Source of the DNA: an uncultured Parabacteroides sp.
Lineage (GTDB): Bacteria; Bacteroidota; Bacteroidia; Bacteroidales; Tannerellaceae
NCBI GenBank assembly: GCA_944325355.1
Contig: CALUZS010000008.1
Span: 52,747-116,746 of the forward strand
Direction: 5' to 3'
Length of the DNA: 64,000 bases
Shown here: piece after piece, positions 19,248 through 28,782 of the stretch
How positions within the stretch are numbered: the stretch's first letter is position 1
Layout of the letters: each line of letters opens with the position of its first letter
The notes under the pieces: generated by a model
Database searches by the model: none
The model's input: only the letters and a program-made list of their open reading frames with translations
Told to the model about the DNA's origin: nothing
Translations under genes and position numbers: made by a program

Positions 19248-19634
19248 ATGGACAAAATGGTAGAAATTGCGAGATTTTCGTATCCTGCCGATGCACAGAC
19301 TCTGATATCACTGCTGAAATCGGAAGGCATAGATTGCTATCTACGCAATGAATTGACTACACAGATGATGGCAGGATACGTTGATGTAGGCGGTGCCCGC
19401 GTGGAAATTTTGGAGAAAGACGTAGAACGAGCCTTTTCTGTCATGAAAGATAACGGTTTCATTACTCCCGAGAACGAAACCGGAGACGCAGAACCTATCG
19501 AAAAACTATCCGGACTGGCGCAACGAATTCCACTCATAAGAAGACTCCCTCTCGAAAAGCAGCTTATTACTATGCTTTTCGTCATAGCGCTGGCGTTAGC
19601 CGGACTTATCGGATTAAGTAAGCTACTGGCATAA
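19248..19634 (+). CDS. DUF2007-domain protein with C-terminal membrane helix
   Basis: A 128-residue protein. Residues ~1-70 form a DUF2007 (putative signal-transducing, PII-like ferredoxin fold) domain: PADAQTLISLLKSEGIDCYLRNE and VEILEKDVERAFSVMKDNGF. Residues ~103-127 form one membrane helix (LITMLFVIALALAGLIGL), so the domain is probably tethered to the inner membrane facing the cytosol. Its function is unknown. A shorter paralogue without the helix is at 36395-36616. ATG at 19257 is an alternative start. Confidence 0.8.
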   Translation: MDKMVEIARFSYPADAQTLISLLKSEGIDCYLRNELTTQMMAGYVDVGGARVEILEKDVERAFSVMKDNGFITPENETGDAEPIEKLSGLAQRIPLIRRLPLEKQLITMLFVIALALAGLIGLSKLLA

Positions 19635-19651
19635 ATAAAATATCAGATAAT

Positions 19652-19840
19652 ATGGCACGCAGGAAAATATCGAACTCGCAGGCAATCTGCATAACCCTTT
19701 TATGGGGAATACTATGCTATTTTGTATTAGAATACAGTGCAAAGATTGACTTCTACGTCATCTTTTCTTTAGTCGCATCCGGAATTATTGTATTCGTCCC
19801 CCTATACAAGAACTTCAAGCACCGGCAAGATAACAATTAG
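19652..19840 (+). CDS. Small two-helix membrane protein
   Basis: 62 residues with a positively charged start (MARRK), two hydrophobic stretches (about 12-27 and 32-52) and a charged tail. It lies 17 bases after the DUF2007 gene and ends before the gdhA promoter, consistent with a real bicistronic partner. No known family is recognised. Confidence 0.6.
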   Translation: MARRKISNSQAICITLLWGILCYFVLEYSAKIDFYVIFSLVASGIIVFVPLYKNFKHRQDNN

Positions 19841-19900
19841 ATAGAAAAAGTTTAAAAAAGAATCTAATTGTCATTTTTTTCACAGTTTCCCTTTCAAATA

Positions 19901-19931
19901 TTTGTCTGTTCTATTTTTTTACTTACCTTTG
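19901..19931 (+). promoter_or_regulatory. gdhA promoter, full Bacteroidetes consensus
   Basis: TTTG at 19901-19904, exactly 19 bases, then TACCTTTG at 19924-19931. This is a complete match to the TTTG-N19-TAnnTTTG housekeeping promoter of Bacteroidetes. The predicted start site is near 19938, giving a leader of about 50 bases. Confidence 0.85.
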
Positions 19932-19990
19932 CAGCGAACTCTGAAAGAGAGTGGGGAAAAATTTGGTTTTAACTAACAATAAATATCATA

Positions 19991-21325
19991 ATGAAAGCTA
20001 GTGAAGTTTTAGACAATTTAAAAAGAAGATTTCCGAACGAACCGGAATATCATCAAGCAGTATCCGAAGTCTTAGGTACAATCGAAGAGGTTTACAACGA
20101 ACATCCGGAATTTGAAAAAGCCAATCTGATAGAACGTCTTTGTATTCCTGACAGGATTTTTTCTTTCCGTGTGACATGGATGGACGACAAAGGTCAAATC
20201 CAGACAAACATGGGATACCGTATCCAGCATAACAACGCTATCGGACCGTACAAAGGAGGTATCCGTTTCCATGCTTCTGTAAATCAATCTATTTTAAAAT
20301 TCCTCGCTTTCGAACAAACATTTAAAAACTCATTGACAACACTCCCGATGGGAGGCGGCAAAGGTGGTTCCGATTTCAGCCCGAGAGGAAAATCGAATGC
20401 GGAAGTTATGCGTTTCTGCCAGGCTTTTATCCTTGAGTTATGGAGACATATCGGACCCGATACCGATGTTCCTGCCGGAGATATAGGTGTAGGTGGACGT
20501 GAAGTAGCATATATGTACGGTATGTACAAAAAATTAGCCCGTGAAAATACCGGTACATTTACAGGCAAAGGCATTGAGTTCGGAGGTTCTCTGATACGCC
20601 CGGAAGCCACTGGATACGGAAACGTATATTTCCTGCTCCAGATGCTAAAAACACGTAACATTGATATAAAAGGAAAAGTTGTAACAGTTTCAGGTTCCGG
20701 AAATGTTGCCCAATATACAGTTGAAAAACTGATTTCCTTAGGCGCAAAAGTGGTTACTATGTCAGACTCCGACGGTTATATCTACGATCCGGACGGAATT
20801 GACCGCGAAAAGCTGGATTATATCATGGAACTGAAGAACCTCTATCGTGGAAGAATCCGTGAATATGCAGAAAAATACGGTTGCAAATATGTTGCCGGAG
20901 CTCGTCCATGGAACGAAAAATGCGACATCGCGATGCCAAGTGCCACTCAGAATGAAGTGAATGGCGATGACGCCCGCGCATTATTGGCTAACGGATGTTT
21001 CGCTGTTTCAGAAGGAGCAAACATGCCTTCTACTCCGGAAGCTATCGAAGAATTCCTCAATGCTAAAATTCTTTATGCTCCGGGCAAAGCAGCAAATGCC
21101 GGCGGTGTATCAGTTTCTGGATTGGAAATGACCCAGAACGCACAGAAATTAAGCTGGAGCAGCGAAGAGGTAGACCAAAAACTACAAAGCATTATGCAAA
21201 ACATTCACGAACAATGTGTAAAATACGGTAAGCAAAGCGACGGCTATGTGAATTATGTGAAAGGCGCAAACATCGCCGGATTCATGAAAGTAGCCAAAGC
21301 TATGATGGCTCAAGGTATTTTATAA
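19991..21325 (+). CDS. gdhA: Glutamate dehydrogenase (hexameric, NADP-type)
   Basis: Interconverts 2-oxoglutarate plus ammonia and glutamate, the main ammonia-assimilation route in gut Bacteroidales. The 444 residues have the normal length of the small hexameric class. The substrate site GPYKGGIRFH, the PMGGGKGGSDF catalytic lysine motif, PAGDIGVGGRE and the nucleotide-binding VSGSGNVAQY are intact. It is monocistronic: a full consensus promoter precedes it and a terminator follows. Confidence 0.98.
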   Translation: MKASEVLDNLKRRFPNEPEYHQAVSEVLGTIEEVYNEHPEFEKANLIERLCIPDRIFSFRVTWMDDKGQIQTNMGYRIQHNNAIGPYKGGIRFHASVNQSILKFLAFEQTFKNSLTTLPMGGGKGGSDFSPRGKSNAEVMRFCQAFILELWRHIGPDTDVPAGDIGVGGREVAYMYGMYKKLARENTGTFTGKGIEFGGSLIRPEATGYGNVYFLLQMLKTRNIDIKGKVVTVSGSGNVAQYTVEKLISLGAKVVTMSDSDGYIYDPDGIDREKLDYIMELKNLYRGRIREYAEKYGCKYVAGARPWNEKCDIAMPSATQNEVNGDDARALLANGCFAVSEGANMPSTPEAIEEFLNAKILYAPGKAANAGGVSVSGLEMTQNAQKLSWSSEEVDQKLQSIMQNIHEQCVKYGKQSDGYVNYVKGANIAGFMKVAKAMMAQGIL

Positions 21326-21350
21326 AATAGAGAATTAATGATCATAAAAA

Positions 21351-21390
21351 GAATCCGCTCAGGTTTCCCGGAGCGGATTCTTTCTTTTTA
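21351..21390 (+). terminator. Rho-independent terminator of gdhA
   Basis: A perfect 10-base stem (GAATCCGCTC at 21351-21360 and GAGCGGATTC at 21371-21380) with a 10-base loop, followed by TTTCTTTTT. Confidence 0.92.
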
Positions 21391-21434
21391 TAACGTTTCC
21401 TTGCAAGAATTATATCCCCTACCCGCAACATTTT

Positions 21435-22022
21435 TCAAAAATGCTTCAATTCTTGATATAACCGCTGGATGGGCAACCCCATCACATTATAGAATGAGCC
21501 ACTGATGCGCTCGACACCTACAAAACCAATCCATTCTTGTATACCGTAAGCACCTGCTTTATCCAACGGACGGTACGTCTCCACATAATAAGTTATCTCC
21601 TCTTCACTAAGCTCTGCAAACGTAACTTCGGATGTAACCGAAAAAAACAAGGACTTGTCTCGGGTCAGCAAACAGACACCCGTTATCACCTGGTGAGTAT
21701 GCCCGGACAATTGCCGCAACATGCCGACTGCGTCTTCGAAAGATTCCGGTTTTCCCAAAACTTTTCCCCTGTTCCAGACAATTGTGTCGGCTGTAATAAG
21801 CAGCTCTTTCTCATCCAAAGAGGAAAGATAAGCGTTCGCCTTTTTTTGGGATATATATACCGGTATCTCCTCCGCCGCCAAATCCGGCGGAAACGATTCA
21901 TCGATACCAGGAATCGTACGAACCGTAAAATCGATACCCAATCCGCCCAATAATTCTCTCCGCCTTGGTGAAGCGGAAGCCAAAACAATTTTATAACGCT
22001 TCAAATTTTCCAACATGCTCAT
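21435..22022 (-). CDS. maf: Maf-family nucleoside triphosphate pyrophosphatase
   Basis: Hydrolyses non-canonical nucleotides such as dTTP/UTP analogues and is linked to septum control. The 195 residues show ASASPRRRELL near residue 15, the DTIVWNRGKVLGKP motif and the LDKAGAYGIQEW motif typical of the YhdE-like subgroup. ATG at 22016 is an alternative start. It is the last gene of a four-gene minus-strand run with kdsC 12 bases upstream. Confidence 0.94.
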   Translation of the reverse strand: MSMLENLKRYKIVLASASPRRRELLGGLGIDFTVRTIPGIDESFPPDLAAEEIPVYISQKKANAYLSSLDEKELLITADTIVWNRGKVLGKPESFEDAVGMLRQLSGHTHQVITGVCLLTRDKSLFFSVTSEVTFAELSEEEITYYVETYRPLDKAGAYGIQEWIGFVGVERISGSFYNVMGLPIQRLYQELKHF

Positions 22023-22034
22023 TCTTTGTTTTTA

Positions 22035-22556
22035 TTACCAACCAAAAGCTTCTTCACACATCCAAGTGCCTTGCGCTTTCAATGTCTGCTCGATAACATC
22101 ACGCGCAATGCCGTATCCCCCGCTCTTCTGTGAAATATATTTGGCAACACTCTTTATCTCCGGAGCGGCATCTGCCGGTGCCACAGGCAGCCCCACCGAA
22201 CGCATTACCTCATAATCGGGAATATCATCTCCGGCATATAAAACCTCTTCCGGTTTCACCCCCGTCTTCTCCAAAAAATCCCGGAAATCGTCCATCTTGA
22301 CGGCACTGCTCATATAAATATGCTGCACTCCAAGCCGCTCATACCGTAACCGTACCGCTTCGGTATATCCACCGGTGATTATACCGAGCAGATACCCTTT
22401 TTTCACAGCCAATTGCATCGCATAGCCATCTTTTATATTGACAGTCCTCATGGGCTCTCCGCTGGGATGCAAAGGAATTACTTCAGCAGACAAAACCCCA
22501 TCTACATCAAAAACAAAAGCTTTTATCTTTTTCAAATCGTAATTAATACTGCTCAT
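22035..22556 (-). CDS. kdsC: 3-deoxy-D-manno-octulosonate 8-phosphate phosphatase (KdsC, HAD family)
   Basis: Removes phosphate from KDO 8-phosphate to give KDO for lipopolysaccharide. The 173 residues have the HAD nucleophile motif FDVDGVLS, the GIITGG motif, and the [10 protein letters not shown] metal motif, and lack a cap domain, as expected for the KdsC tetramer class. It overlaps the DUF2520 gene stop by four bases. kdsA, the preceding pathway step, is at 37616. Confidence 0.92.
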   Translation of the reverse strand: MSSINYDLKKIKAFVFDVDGVLSAEVIPLHPSGEPMRTVNIKDGYAMQLAVKKGYLLGIITGGYTEAVRLRYERLGVQHIYMSSAVKMDDFRDFLEKTGVKPEEVLYAGDDIPDYEVMRSVGLPVAPADAAPEIKSVAKYISQKSGGYGIARDVIEQTLKAQGTWMCEEAFGW

Positions 22557-23314
22557 TTCGCTTCTTCATGTATGTTTTCACTCAATAACCGATATATCTC
22601 TTTGAACCGTTCCGTTTTCAACATCGAAAGATGGCGGTCGATTACATTCAAGTCGTAACGTACTGCCGGGCCGGTCTGCGCCTTCGCAGGAGAAAGCTCA
22701 TGCACTTTTGCCGCCGTCTCGTCAATCAATGGGAGCATGACTTCAAACGGAATTCCCTCCTCCTCCAACAACTTCTCCGAAAGTCTGTACATGTGGTTGG
22801 TAAAATTGCAGGCAAAAACGGCTGCCAAATGCAAATATTTCCGCTTTTCCGAAGGCAATACATACACCTTTTCCGTTATTCCCCGCAAGATTTGCTTCAA
22901 AAGCATCATATCTTCTTCCCCATTGGCTTCTATGAAAAAAGGAATGCTTCGGAAATCCACCGCACGGATTTTACTGAATGTCTGCATCGGGTACAACACG
23001 CCATAACGCCTTGCATATCCCTTAAACAAATTCATCGGCATGCTCCCTGCCGTATGTACCCATAAACCTCCGTTCGGTTTCATTGAAGCAACGACATCCG
23101 GCAAAACCGCATCTTTTAATGAAAACAGATAGAGCTCGGCCTTATCAGACAATTCGTCCAAACGCACCGTATAGGGACATTCCAATTTCTCTGCCAGAGC
23201 CGCCGCACTCTCCCCAGTACGGCTGTACACCTGCATAATCTCATGCCCGGCGTTCTTCAACGCCATACCCAGCTGCGTCGCCACGTTTCCGGCGCCAACC
23301 AACACAACATTCAT
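22553..23314 (-). CDS. Rossmann-like plus DUF2520 oxidoreductase-type protein
   Basis: A 253-residue protein from ATG at 23314. Residues 1-120 form a Rossmann fold like the F420/ProC group ([19 protein letters not shown]) and the rest is the helical DUF2520 domain ([19 protein letters not shown]). The fold resembles 2-dehydropantoate or pyrroline-carboxylate reductases, but the substrate is unknown. Its ATG overlaps the nitroreductase stop (ATGA), which settles the start against the longer open frame. Confidence 0.85.
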   Translation of the reverse strand: MNVVLVGAGNVATQLGMALKNAGHEIMQVYSRTGESAAALAEKLECPYTVRLDELSDKAELYLFSLKDAVLPDVVASMKPNGGLWVHTAGSMPMNLFKGYARRYGVLYPMQTFSKIRAVDFRSIPFFIEANGEEDMMLLKQILRGITEKVYVLPSEKRKYLHLAAVFACNFTNHMYRLSEKLLEEEGIPFEVMLPLIDETAAKVHELSPAKAQTGPAVRYDLNVIDRHLSMLKTERFKEIYRLLSENIHEEAK

Positions 23315-23871
23315 TCCGTTGTCTCCTCCTTCGGCTCCGGCAAATGATACTTTCCAAGATGTATTTTCTCCCATTGCAACCGTGATTCATCAAAAGGTTT
23401 CCGCTCCTGCCCCTTATACCCGAAACCTATTATCGAAACGACCTCCAGCTGGTAAGGAATATCCAACAACTCGCGGACATATTGGGACGCATCCGTGCCA
23501 TCTTCCGTTTGCCGGTTACGAATCTGGCACCAACAGCTACCTAAGCCCAGGTCTTCTGCCTGTAACTGCATATATATAGAAGCGACAGCGGCATCTTCTA
23601 CCCAAACGTCGCTTTCCATCACACTACCCAATACAACTACCGCCAAAGCGCAGCCCTCCAAGAACGCAGAACCGTGCGTCTTGCTGTGAGACAATTTCAG
23701 TAACATCTCTTTATCTTCCACAACAACAAACTGCCATGAGTTCTTTCCTTTTGAGGAGGGAGCCATTAATGCCGCTTTCAAGATTAATTCCACCTGTTCC
23801 GGCTTCAACAACTGCGAAGTAAACTTACGGGTACTCCTTCTCCGCTTAATCAATGCTGCAAAATTTCCCAT
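23311..23871 (-). CDS. Nitroreductase-family FMN oxidoreductase
   Basis: A 186-residue NAD(P)H:flavin oxidoreductase fold. RRSTRKFTSQLLKPEQVELIL at the start and APSSKGKNSWQFVVV form the usual FMN-binding elements, and GLGSCW followed by a late GFGYKG segment fits the family. The substrate is not predictable. First gene of the nitroreductase-DUF2520-kdsC-maf run. Confidence 0.9.
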   Translation of the reverse strand: MGNFAALIKRRRSTRKFTSQLLKPEQVELILKAALMAPSSKGKNSWQFVVVEDKEMLLKLSHSKTHGSAFLEGCALAVVVLGSVMESDVWVEDAAVASIYMQLQAEDLGLGSCWCQIRNRQTEDGTDASQYVRELLDIPYQLEVVSIIGFGYKGQERKPFDESRLQWEKIHLGKYHLPEPKEETTE

Positions 23872-23899
23872 ATTCCCGATTTTAATTCATTTGTTTCTG

Positions 23900-23907
23900 C
23901 AAAAATA
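23900..23907 (-). promoter_or_regulatory. Putative -7 promoter of the nitroreductase-maf operon
   Basis: Minus strand TATTTTTG, an exact TAnnTTTG match 29 bases before the ATG at 23871. No clear -33 box. Confidence 0.45.
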
Positions 23908-23980
23908 GCTATATTTTTTCGTCCGCTTTTATACGGTTTCCCCAAAACATACGTTATTACAATCAGATTAGTTGCATAAA

Positions 23981-26383
23981 ATGAACTTCCGCATCATACT
24001 GTTACTGTTTATCATCATACCGTCCGTTGCTTGGGCTGAAGGCAAAATAAAAATTACCGGATACATCAGAGACACCGATAACAACCCGATGGAACTGGTG
24101 AATGTCCATATAAAAAACAGCCTTGTCGGCACTATGAGCAACGAAAAAGGATTCTATTCCATCTCCGTTGCACCGGAAGATTCCATTACCCTCGTTTATT
24201 CTTGTATCGGCTACCATAAAGCCGAACGCATCATTCCACAAGCATCGTCCGACATGCGCATTAACGTAAAGTTGCATCCGGTAAGTTTTAACCTTGCAGA
24301 GATTACCGTCTCCCAAATCCGGAAACAGACAAATACAATGGAACGTCTTGATGCGGAACATGTCAAACTGCTACCCGACCCGTCCGGAGGAAGTATCGAA
24401 AGCCTTGTCGTCACTTTTGCCGGCGTATCTTCAAACAACGAACTAAGCTCACAATATTCTGTCAGAGGAGGCAGCTTCGATGAAAACATCGTATATGTCA
24501 ACGGCGTTGAAATATTCCGTCCGTTATTAATACGTTCCGGGCAACAAGAAGGGCTCAGCTTCGTCAATCCAGACTTGACAGAATCGGTCGAATTTTCCGC
24601 CGGGGGATTCGAAGCACGTTACGGGGACAAAATGAGTTCGGTTCTTGACATTACCTACAAAAAGCCGAAACAGCTGGAAGGGTCCGCTTCGATAAGTCTG
24701 CTGGGAGCCAATGCCTATGTAGGCAACTCCACCGGAAAATTCAGCCAGATAACCGGATTCCGATACAAAACCAACCGTTCTCTTCTTTCCACCACAGATA
24801 CCGAAGCCGAATACGACCCCGATTTCATCGACTTCCAGACTTCAATGACCTACCAGTTTAATCCGAAATGGGAAGCAAATATCTTGGGAAACATTTCCCA
24901 TAACCACTACCGGTTTACACCCCATACAAGGGAAACATCATTCGGAACGGCAAGTAACCTGAATAACTTTACAGTTTATTTCGACGGAAAGGAAGAAGAT
25001 GTTTTCAAGACGTTATTTGGTTCCGCATCCCTGAAATATAAACCAGACAATAATACAGAAGCTGGTGTACATGTCACGGCTTTTAAGAGCAATGAAATCG
25101 AAAGTTATGACATCACCGGAGAATATTGGCTAAACGACGGAAGCAACACTGACAACGACCTCACAATTTCACGTTCCACCGGAGTGTATCATGAACATGC
25201 CCGCAACCGGTTGACATCCCGCATCATAAACATTGGTCACTCCGGGACAAAACGAATCAACAACAACACGCTGAAATGGGGAGCGACACTGCAACTTGAA
25301 AACATAGCCGACCGCATCAACGAATGGGAAAGACGTGATTCCTCCGGTTACTCGTTGCCACATACCGGAACAGAGGTCAATGTAATATCAAACCTCTATT
25401 CTGACAACAACATCAGCAGCACACGCTTTTCATTTTACGTGCAAGATGCTTTTAAGTTCCGTTCCAAACAAGGTCTGTTCAATCTGACCGGAGGCATCCG
25501 GGGAAGCTACTGGAGTTTCAACAAAGAGTTCATATTCAGCCCACGTTTATCGCTGGGATTCATTCCGAATTTCAATCAAAACCTCACTTTCCGCATAGCA
25601 GGCGGTATTTATTACCAATCGCCTTTCTACAAAGAACTAAGATTGGTACAAACAGATAATTCAGGCAACAATATCGTAACGCTTAACAATCATTTGAAGT
25701 CGCAACGCTCTATCCACGCCATTGCCGGCAGCGATTATACGTTCAAGATTGCTGACAGAAATTTCAAGCTGACAGCCGAAGTTTATTACAAAAAGCTCGA
25801 CAATCTTATCCCGTATACGATTGACAACGTGAAGATCCGTTACTATGGAGAGAACTGCGCCAAAGGAAATGCGTACGGTCTCGACTTGAAACTATTCGGA
25901 GAATTCGTGGAAGGTGTCGATTCATGGATTAGCGTATCCCTGATGAAAGCCGAACAAACCATCCGTAATAGCGTAACAGTCCCGATGCCAAACAGCCAAG
26001 GGTACAACTTGTCTCTTTTTTTTCAAGACTATTTCCCAGGCTACAAGCGTCTGAAATTAAACTTAAAAGGCGTTCTGTCCGGAGGATTACCACTCACGGC
26101 GCCACATCAAGGATATGAAAGCGGTTATTTCCGCACCCCTCCATACAAACGCGTCGACATCGGGCTCTCTTATCAACTCGCAGGAGACATGGATGCCGTC
26201 ATGGAACGCCGTATATTCCGCTCTTTGAAAAGCATCTGGATTGGTTTTGATGTTTTCAACCTTTTCGACATAAAAAACACTAATTCTTATTATTGGATTA
26301 CAAGGGCGGACAATGACCAAGCGGCTGTTCCCAATTACCTGACCGGAAGACAATTCAACGTAAAGTTGATTGTCGATTTTTAA
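23981..26383 (+). CDS. TonB-dependent receptor with N-terminal carboxypeptidase-regulatory-like domain
   Basis: An 800-residue outer-membrane importer from ATG at 23981. The signal peptide (residues 1-19, ending WAEG) is followed by a CarboxypepD-reg-like beta domain (KITGYIRDTDNNPMELVNVHI), then a plug (SQYSVRGGSFDENIVYVNGVEI, VEFSAGGFEARYGDKMSSVLD) and a barrel ending KLIVDF. No SusD gene is adjacent, so a glycan role is not supported; the ligand is unknown. It is flanked by its own upstream gap and is apparently monocistronic. Confidence 0.9.
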   Translation: MNFRIILLLFIIIPSVAWAEGKIKITGYIRDTDNNPMELVNVHIKNSLVGTMSNEKGFYSISVAPEDSITLVYSCIGYHKAERIIPQASSDMRINVKLHPVSFNLAEITVSQIRKQTNTMERLDAEHVKLLPDPSGGSIESLVVTFAGVSSNNELSSQYSVRGGSFDENIVYVNGVEIFRPLLIRSGQQEGLSFVNPDLTESVEFSAGGFEARYGDKMSSVLDITYKKPKQLEGSASISLLGANAYVGNSTGKFSQITGFRYKTNRSLLSTTDTEAEYDPDFIDFQTSMTYQFNPKWEANILGNISHNHYRFTPHTRETSFGTASNLNNFTVYFDGKEEDVFKTLFGSASLKYKPDNNTEAGVHVTAFKSNEIESYDITGEYWLNDGSNTDNDLTISRSTGVYHEHARNRLTSRIINIGHSGTKRINNNTLKWGATLQLENIADRINEWERRDSSGYSLPHTGTEVNVISNLYSDNNISSTRFSFYVQDAFKFRSKQGLFNLTGGIRGSYWSFNKEFIFSPRLSLGFIPNFNQNLTFRIAGGIYYQSPFYKELRLVQTDNSGNNIVTLNNHLKSQRSIHAIAGSDYTFKIADRNFKLTAEVYYKKLDNLIPYTIDNVKIRYYGENCAKGNAYGLDLKLFGEFVEGVDSWISVSLMKAEQTIRNSVTVPMPNSQGYNLSLFFQDYFPGYKRLKLNLKGVLSGGLPLTAPHQGYESGYFRTPPYKRVDIGLSYQLAGDMDAVMERRIFRSLKSIWIGFDVFNLFDIKNTNSYYWITRADNDQAAVPNYLTGRQFNVKLIVDF

Positions 26384-26536
26384 AACGCTCCGTTTTTTAT
26401 AGGAGAAAGGCATCTGTTCACGACTAAAATCCTAAAGAAACTTCAAAAAATCAAGACTTTCTGACTACAAAAGAAGAGGTTCCGAATATATATTCTTAAA
26501 TAAAAAGAAAACGTTCTGCATTCTAAAAAAAAAATG

Positions 26537-26544
26537 TACTTTTG
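26537..26544 (+). promoter_or_regulatory. Putative -7 promoter of the methylmalonyl-CoA epimerase gene
   Basis: TACTTTTG matches TAnnTTTG. A TTCTG stretch near 26514 could be a weak -33 element at about the right distance. The ATG is 47 bases downstream. Confidence 0.55.
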
Positions 26545-26590
26545 CCAAGAACGAATTATTTATTTACTAAACAATAAAATTTTATTAAAC

Positions 26591-27004
26591 ATGGAACTTT
26601 CACATATTGAACATTTGGGCATTGCTGTTAAAAGCATAGAAGCCTGCCTTCCCTATTACGAAGGCGTTTTAGGATTAAAATGTTACAGCATCGAAGAAGT
26701 AGCCGACCAAAAGGTAAAAACGGCTTTCTTTAAAGTGGGTCAGACCAAAATAGAATTGCTTGAACCTACAAGCGAAGACAGCACAATCGCCAAATTCATT
26801 GAAAAGAGAGGAGAAGGAATCCACCATATTGCATTTGCCGTGCCCGATGTTCAATCTGCACTTGACGAAGCTGAATCGAAAGGCGTAAGACTTATCGACA
26901 AAGCACCCCGTCGTGGTGCTGAAGGATTGGATATTGCTTTCCTTCACCCGAAATCGACATGCAGCGTACTTACCGAACTCTGTATGCCCGGCAAAAAAGA
27001 ATAA
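26591..27004 (+). CDS. mce: Methylmalonyl-CoA epimerase
   Basis: Interconverts (R)- and (S)-methylmalonyl-CoA in the succinate-propionate pathway. From ATG at 26591 the protein has 137 residues of the glyoxalase/VOC fold. The metal-binding histidine of IEHLGIAV, the glutamate of QTKIELLEP, and the second histidine of GIHHIAFAV are present, as is the terminal ELCMP glutamate. Normal length. It precedes the decarboxylase genes but is separated from them by a terminator and a new promoter. Confidence 0.96.
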   Translation: MELSHIEHLGIAVKSIEACLPYYEGVLGLKCYSIEEVADQKVKTAFFKVGQTKIELLEPTSEDSTIAKFIEKRGEGIHHIAFAVPDVQSALDEAESKGVRLIDKAPRRGAEGLDIAFLHPKSTCSVLTELCMPGKKE

Positions 27005-27008
27005 AATC

Positions 27009-27046
27009 AAGTCTGAGGTAAAATGCTAAATTTATCTCAGACTTTT
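27009..27046 (+). terminator. Terminator between mce and the decarboxylase operon
   Basis: Stem AAGTCTGAG (27009-27017) with CTCAGACTT (27036-27044), an 18-base loop region that can pair further (TAAA/TTTA), and a short T run. Confidence 0.7.
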
Positions 27047-27101
27047 CCGGTGCGCCGAAACGGATTAAATGCAAACAGAGGAATCCGAGGCAACAGGAAT
27101 T

Positions 27102-27109
27102 TACTTTTG
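27102..27109 (+). promoter_or_regulatory. Putative -7 promoter of the methylmalonyl-CoA decarboxylase operon
   Basis: TACTTTTG matches TAnnTTTG. The mmdA ATG lies about 104 bases downstream, so the leader is fairly long. Confidence 0.45.
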
Positions 27110-27212
27110 TAAATAACTTATCCTGATACCTATAATAACACGCAATTAACTGTTTTGACACACCGACATCCAACCATTCAACGCATTTTCATTAATAACT
27201 AATCAATATACA

Positions 27213-28766
27213 ATGAGCAACCAATTGGAAAAAGTAAAAGAGTTAATCGCTCTCCGCGAACAAGCTCGCCTAGGTGGAGGAGAAAAAAGAATCGAATCCC
27301 AACACAAAAAAGGAAAATACACAGCACGCGAACGTATATCCATGCTTTTAGATGAAGGCAGTTTTGAAGAAATTGATATGTTCGTGAAACACCGTTGCAA
27401 TAACTTCGGAATCGAAAAAAACAAATTCTTAGGTGATGGAATTGTTACCGGCTACGGAACAATCGATGGTCGATTAGTATATGTATATGCGCAAGATTTT
27501 ACCGTTTTCGGAGGTGCTTTATCCGAAATGTTAGCATTCAAAATCTGCAAAATCATGGATCAAGCCATGAAAATGGGAGCTCCGGTAATCGGTCTGAACG
27601 ATTCAGGAGGCGCCCGTATACAGGAAGGCGTCAACGCTTTGGCAGGATACGCCGAAATATTCCAGCGGAACATCCTAGCATCCGGAGTAATTCCCCAGAT
27701 TTCCGGGATATTCGGCCCTTGCGCCGGAGGAGCTGTATATTCCCCTGCATTAACTGACTTCAACATTATGACTCGCGGGACAAGTTATATGTTCCTTACC
27801 GGTCCGAAAGTAGTAAAAACTGTAACCGGAGAAGATGTAACGCAAGAACAATTGGGAGGGGCCAGCGTACACACTACCAAGTCCGGAGTTGCACACTTCG
27901 CAGTCGACACAGAAGAAGAAGGCTTGCAGCTAATCCGTAAGCTATTAAGTTTCCTTCCCCAAAACAACCTCGAAGAAACTCCGTTAATTGAATGCACCGA
28001 CCCGATAGACCGTCTGGATGACAATTTGAATGATATTATTCCAGATAACCCGAACCAAGCATACGATATGTATGAAGTTATCGGAACAATCATCGACAAT
28101 GGAGAATTTCTTGAAGTACATGCTGACTACGCCAAAAATATCATCGTAGGTTTTGCCCGCTTCAACGGACAAGCAGTAGGAATCGTTGCCAACCAACCAA
28201 AAGTCATGGCAGGATGTCTTGACAGTAACGCTTCCCGCAAAGCAGGAAGATTCGTCCGTTTTTGTGATGCATTCAATATACCATTGGTCACATTAGTCGA
28301 TGTACCTGGATTCTTACCAGGAACAGGACAAGAATACAATGGCGTCATCCTGCACGGCGCAAAATTGTTATACGCTTACGGAGAAGCCACTGTCCCTAAA
28401 GTGACAGTAACACTCCGCAAATCCTATGGAGGAGCCTATTGCGTGATGAGTTCCAAACACCTGCGTGGAGACATGAATTATGCCTGGCCGACAGCAGAAA
28501 TAGCCGTTATGGGTCCGAGCGGAGCGGTAGAGATTATCTTCGCCAAAGAAGTTGCAGCAGCCGAAGATCCGAAAGCTTGTGCAGCAGAAAAAGAAGCTGA
28601 ATACAAAAAAGCGTTCGCTAATCCGTACAATGCTGCCCAATATGGCTATATCGATGATGTTATCGAACCGAGAAATACCCGGTTCCGTATCATCCGTGCT
28701 TTACAACAATTGCAAACAAAGAAACTTTGCAACCCGGCAAAGAAACATGACAATATGCCTCTGTAA
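27213..28766 (+). CDS. mmdA: Methylmalonyl-CoA decarboxylase alpha subunit (carboxyltransferase)
   Basis: Transfers the carboxyl group of methylmalonyl-CoA to carrier biotin, releasing propionyl-CoA. The 517 residues contain both crotonase-like halves of the acyl-CoA carboxyltransferase family: [12 protein letters not shown] and [16 protein letters not shown] in the first, [13 protein letters not shown] and [15 protein letters not shown] in the second. The gene order alpha, gamma, carrier, beta without a biotin carboxylase identifies a decarboxylase rather than a propionyl-CoA carboxylase. First gene of the four-subunit operon. Confidence 0.95.
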   Translation: MSNQLEKVKELIALREQARLGGGEKRIESQHKKGKYTARERISMLLDEGSFEEIDMFVKHRCNNFGIEKNKFLGDGIVTGYGTIDGRLVYVYAQDFTVFGGALSEMLAFKICKIMDQAMKMGAPVIGLNDSGGARIQEGVNALAGYAEIFQRNILASGVIPQISGIFGPCAGGAVYSPALTDFNIMTRGTSYMFLTGPKVVKTVTGEDVTQEQLGGASVHTTKSGVAHFAVDTEEEGLQLIRKLLSFLPQNNLEETPLIECTDPIDRLDDNLNDIIPDNPNQAYDMYEVIGTIIDNGEFLEVHADYAKNIIVGFARFNGQAVGIVANQPKVMAGCLDSNASRKAGRFVRFCDAFNIPLVTLVDVPGFLPGTGQEYNGVILHGAKLLYAYGEATVPKVTVTLRKSYGGAYCVMSSKHLRGDMNYAWPTAEIAVMGPSGAVEIIFAKEVAAAEDPKACAAEKEAEYKKAFANPYNAAQYGYIDDVIEPRNTRFRIIRALQQLQTKKLCNPAKKHDNMPL

Positions 28767-28782
28767 TTAAAAAAAGGAAATT

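Noticed and set aside
16808..26383. Polysaccharide utilisation locus (SusC/SusD)
   Set aside because: Neither TonB receptor has a SusD-like gene or glycoside hydrolases beside it.
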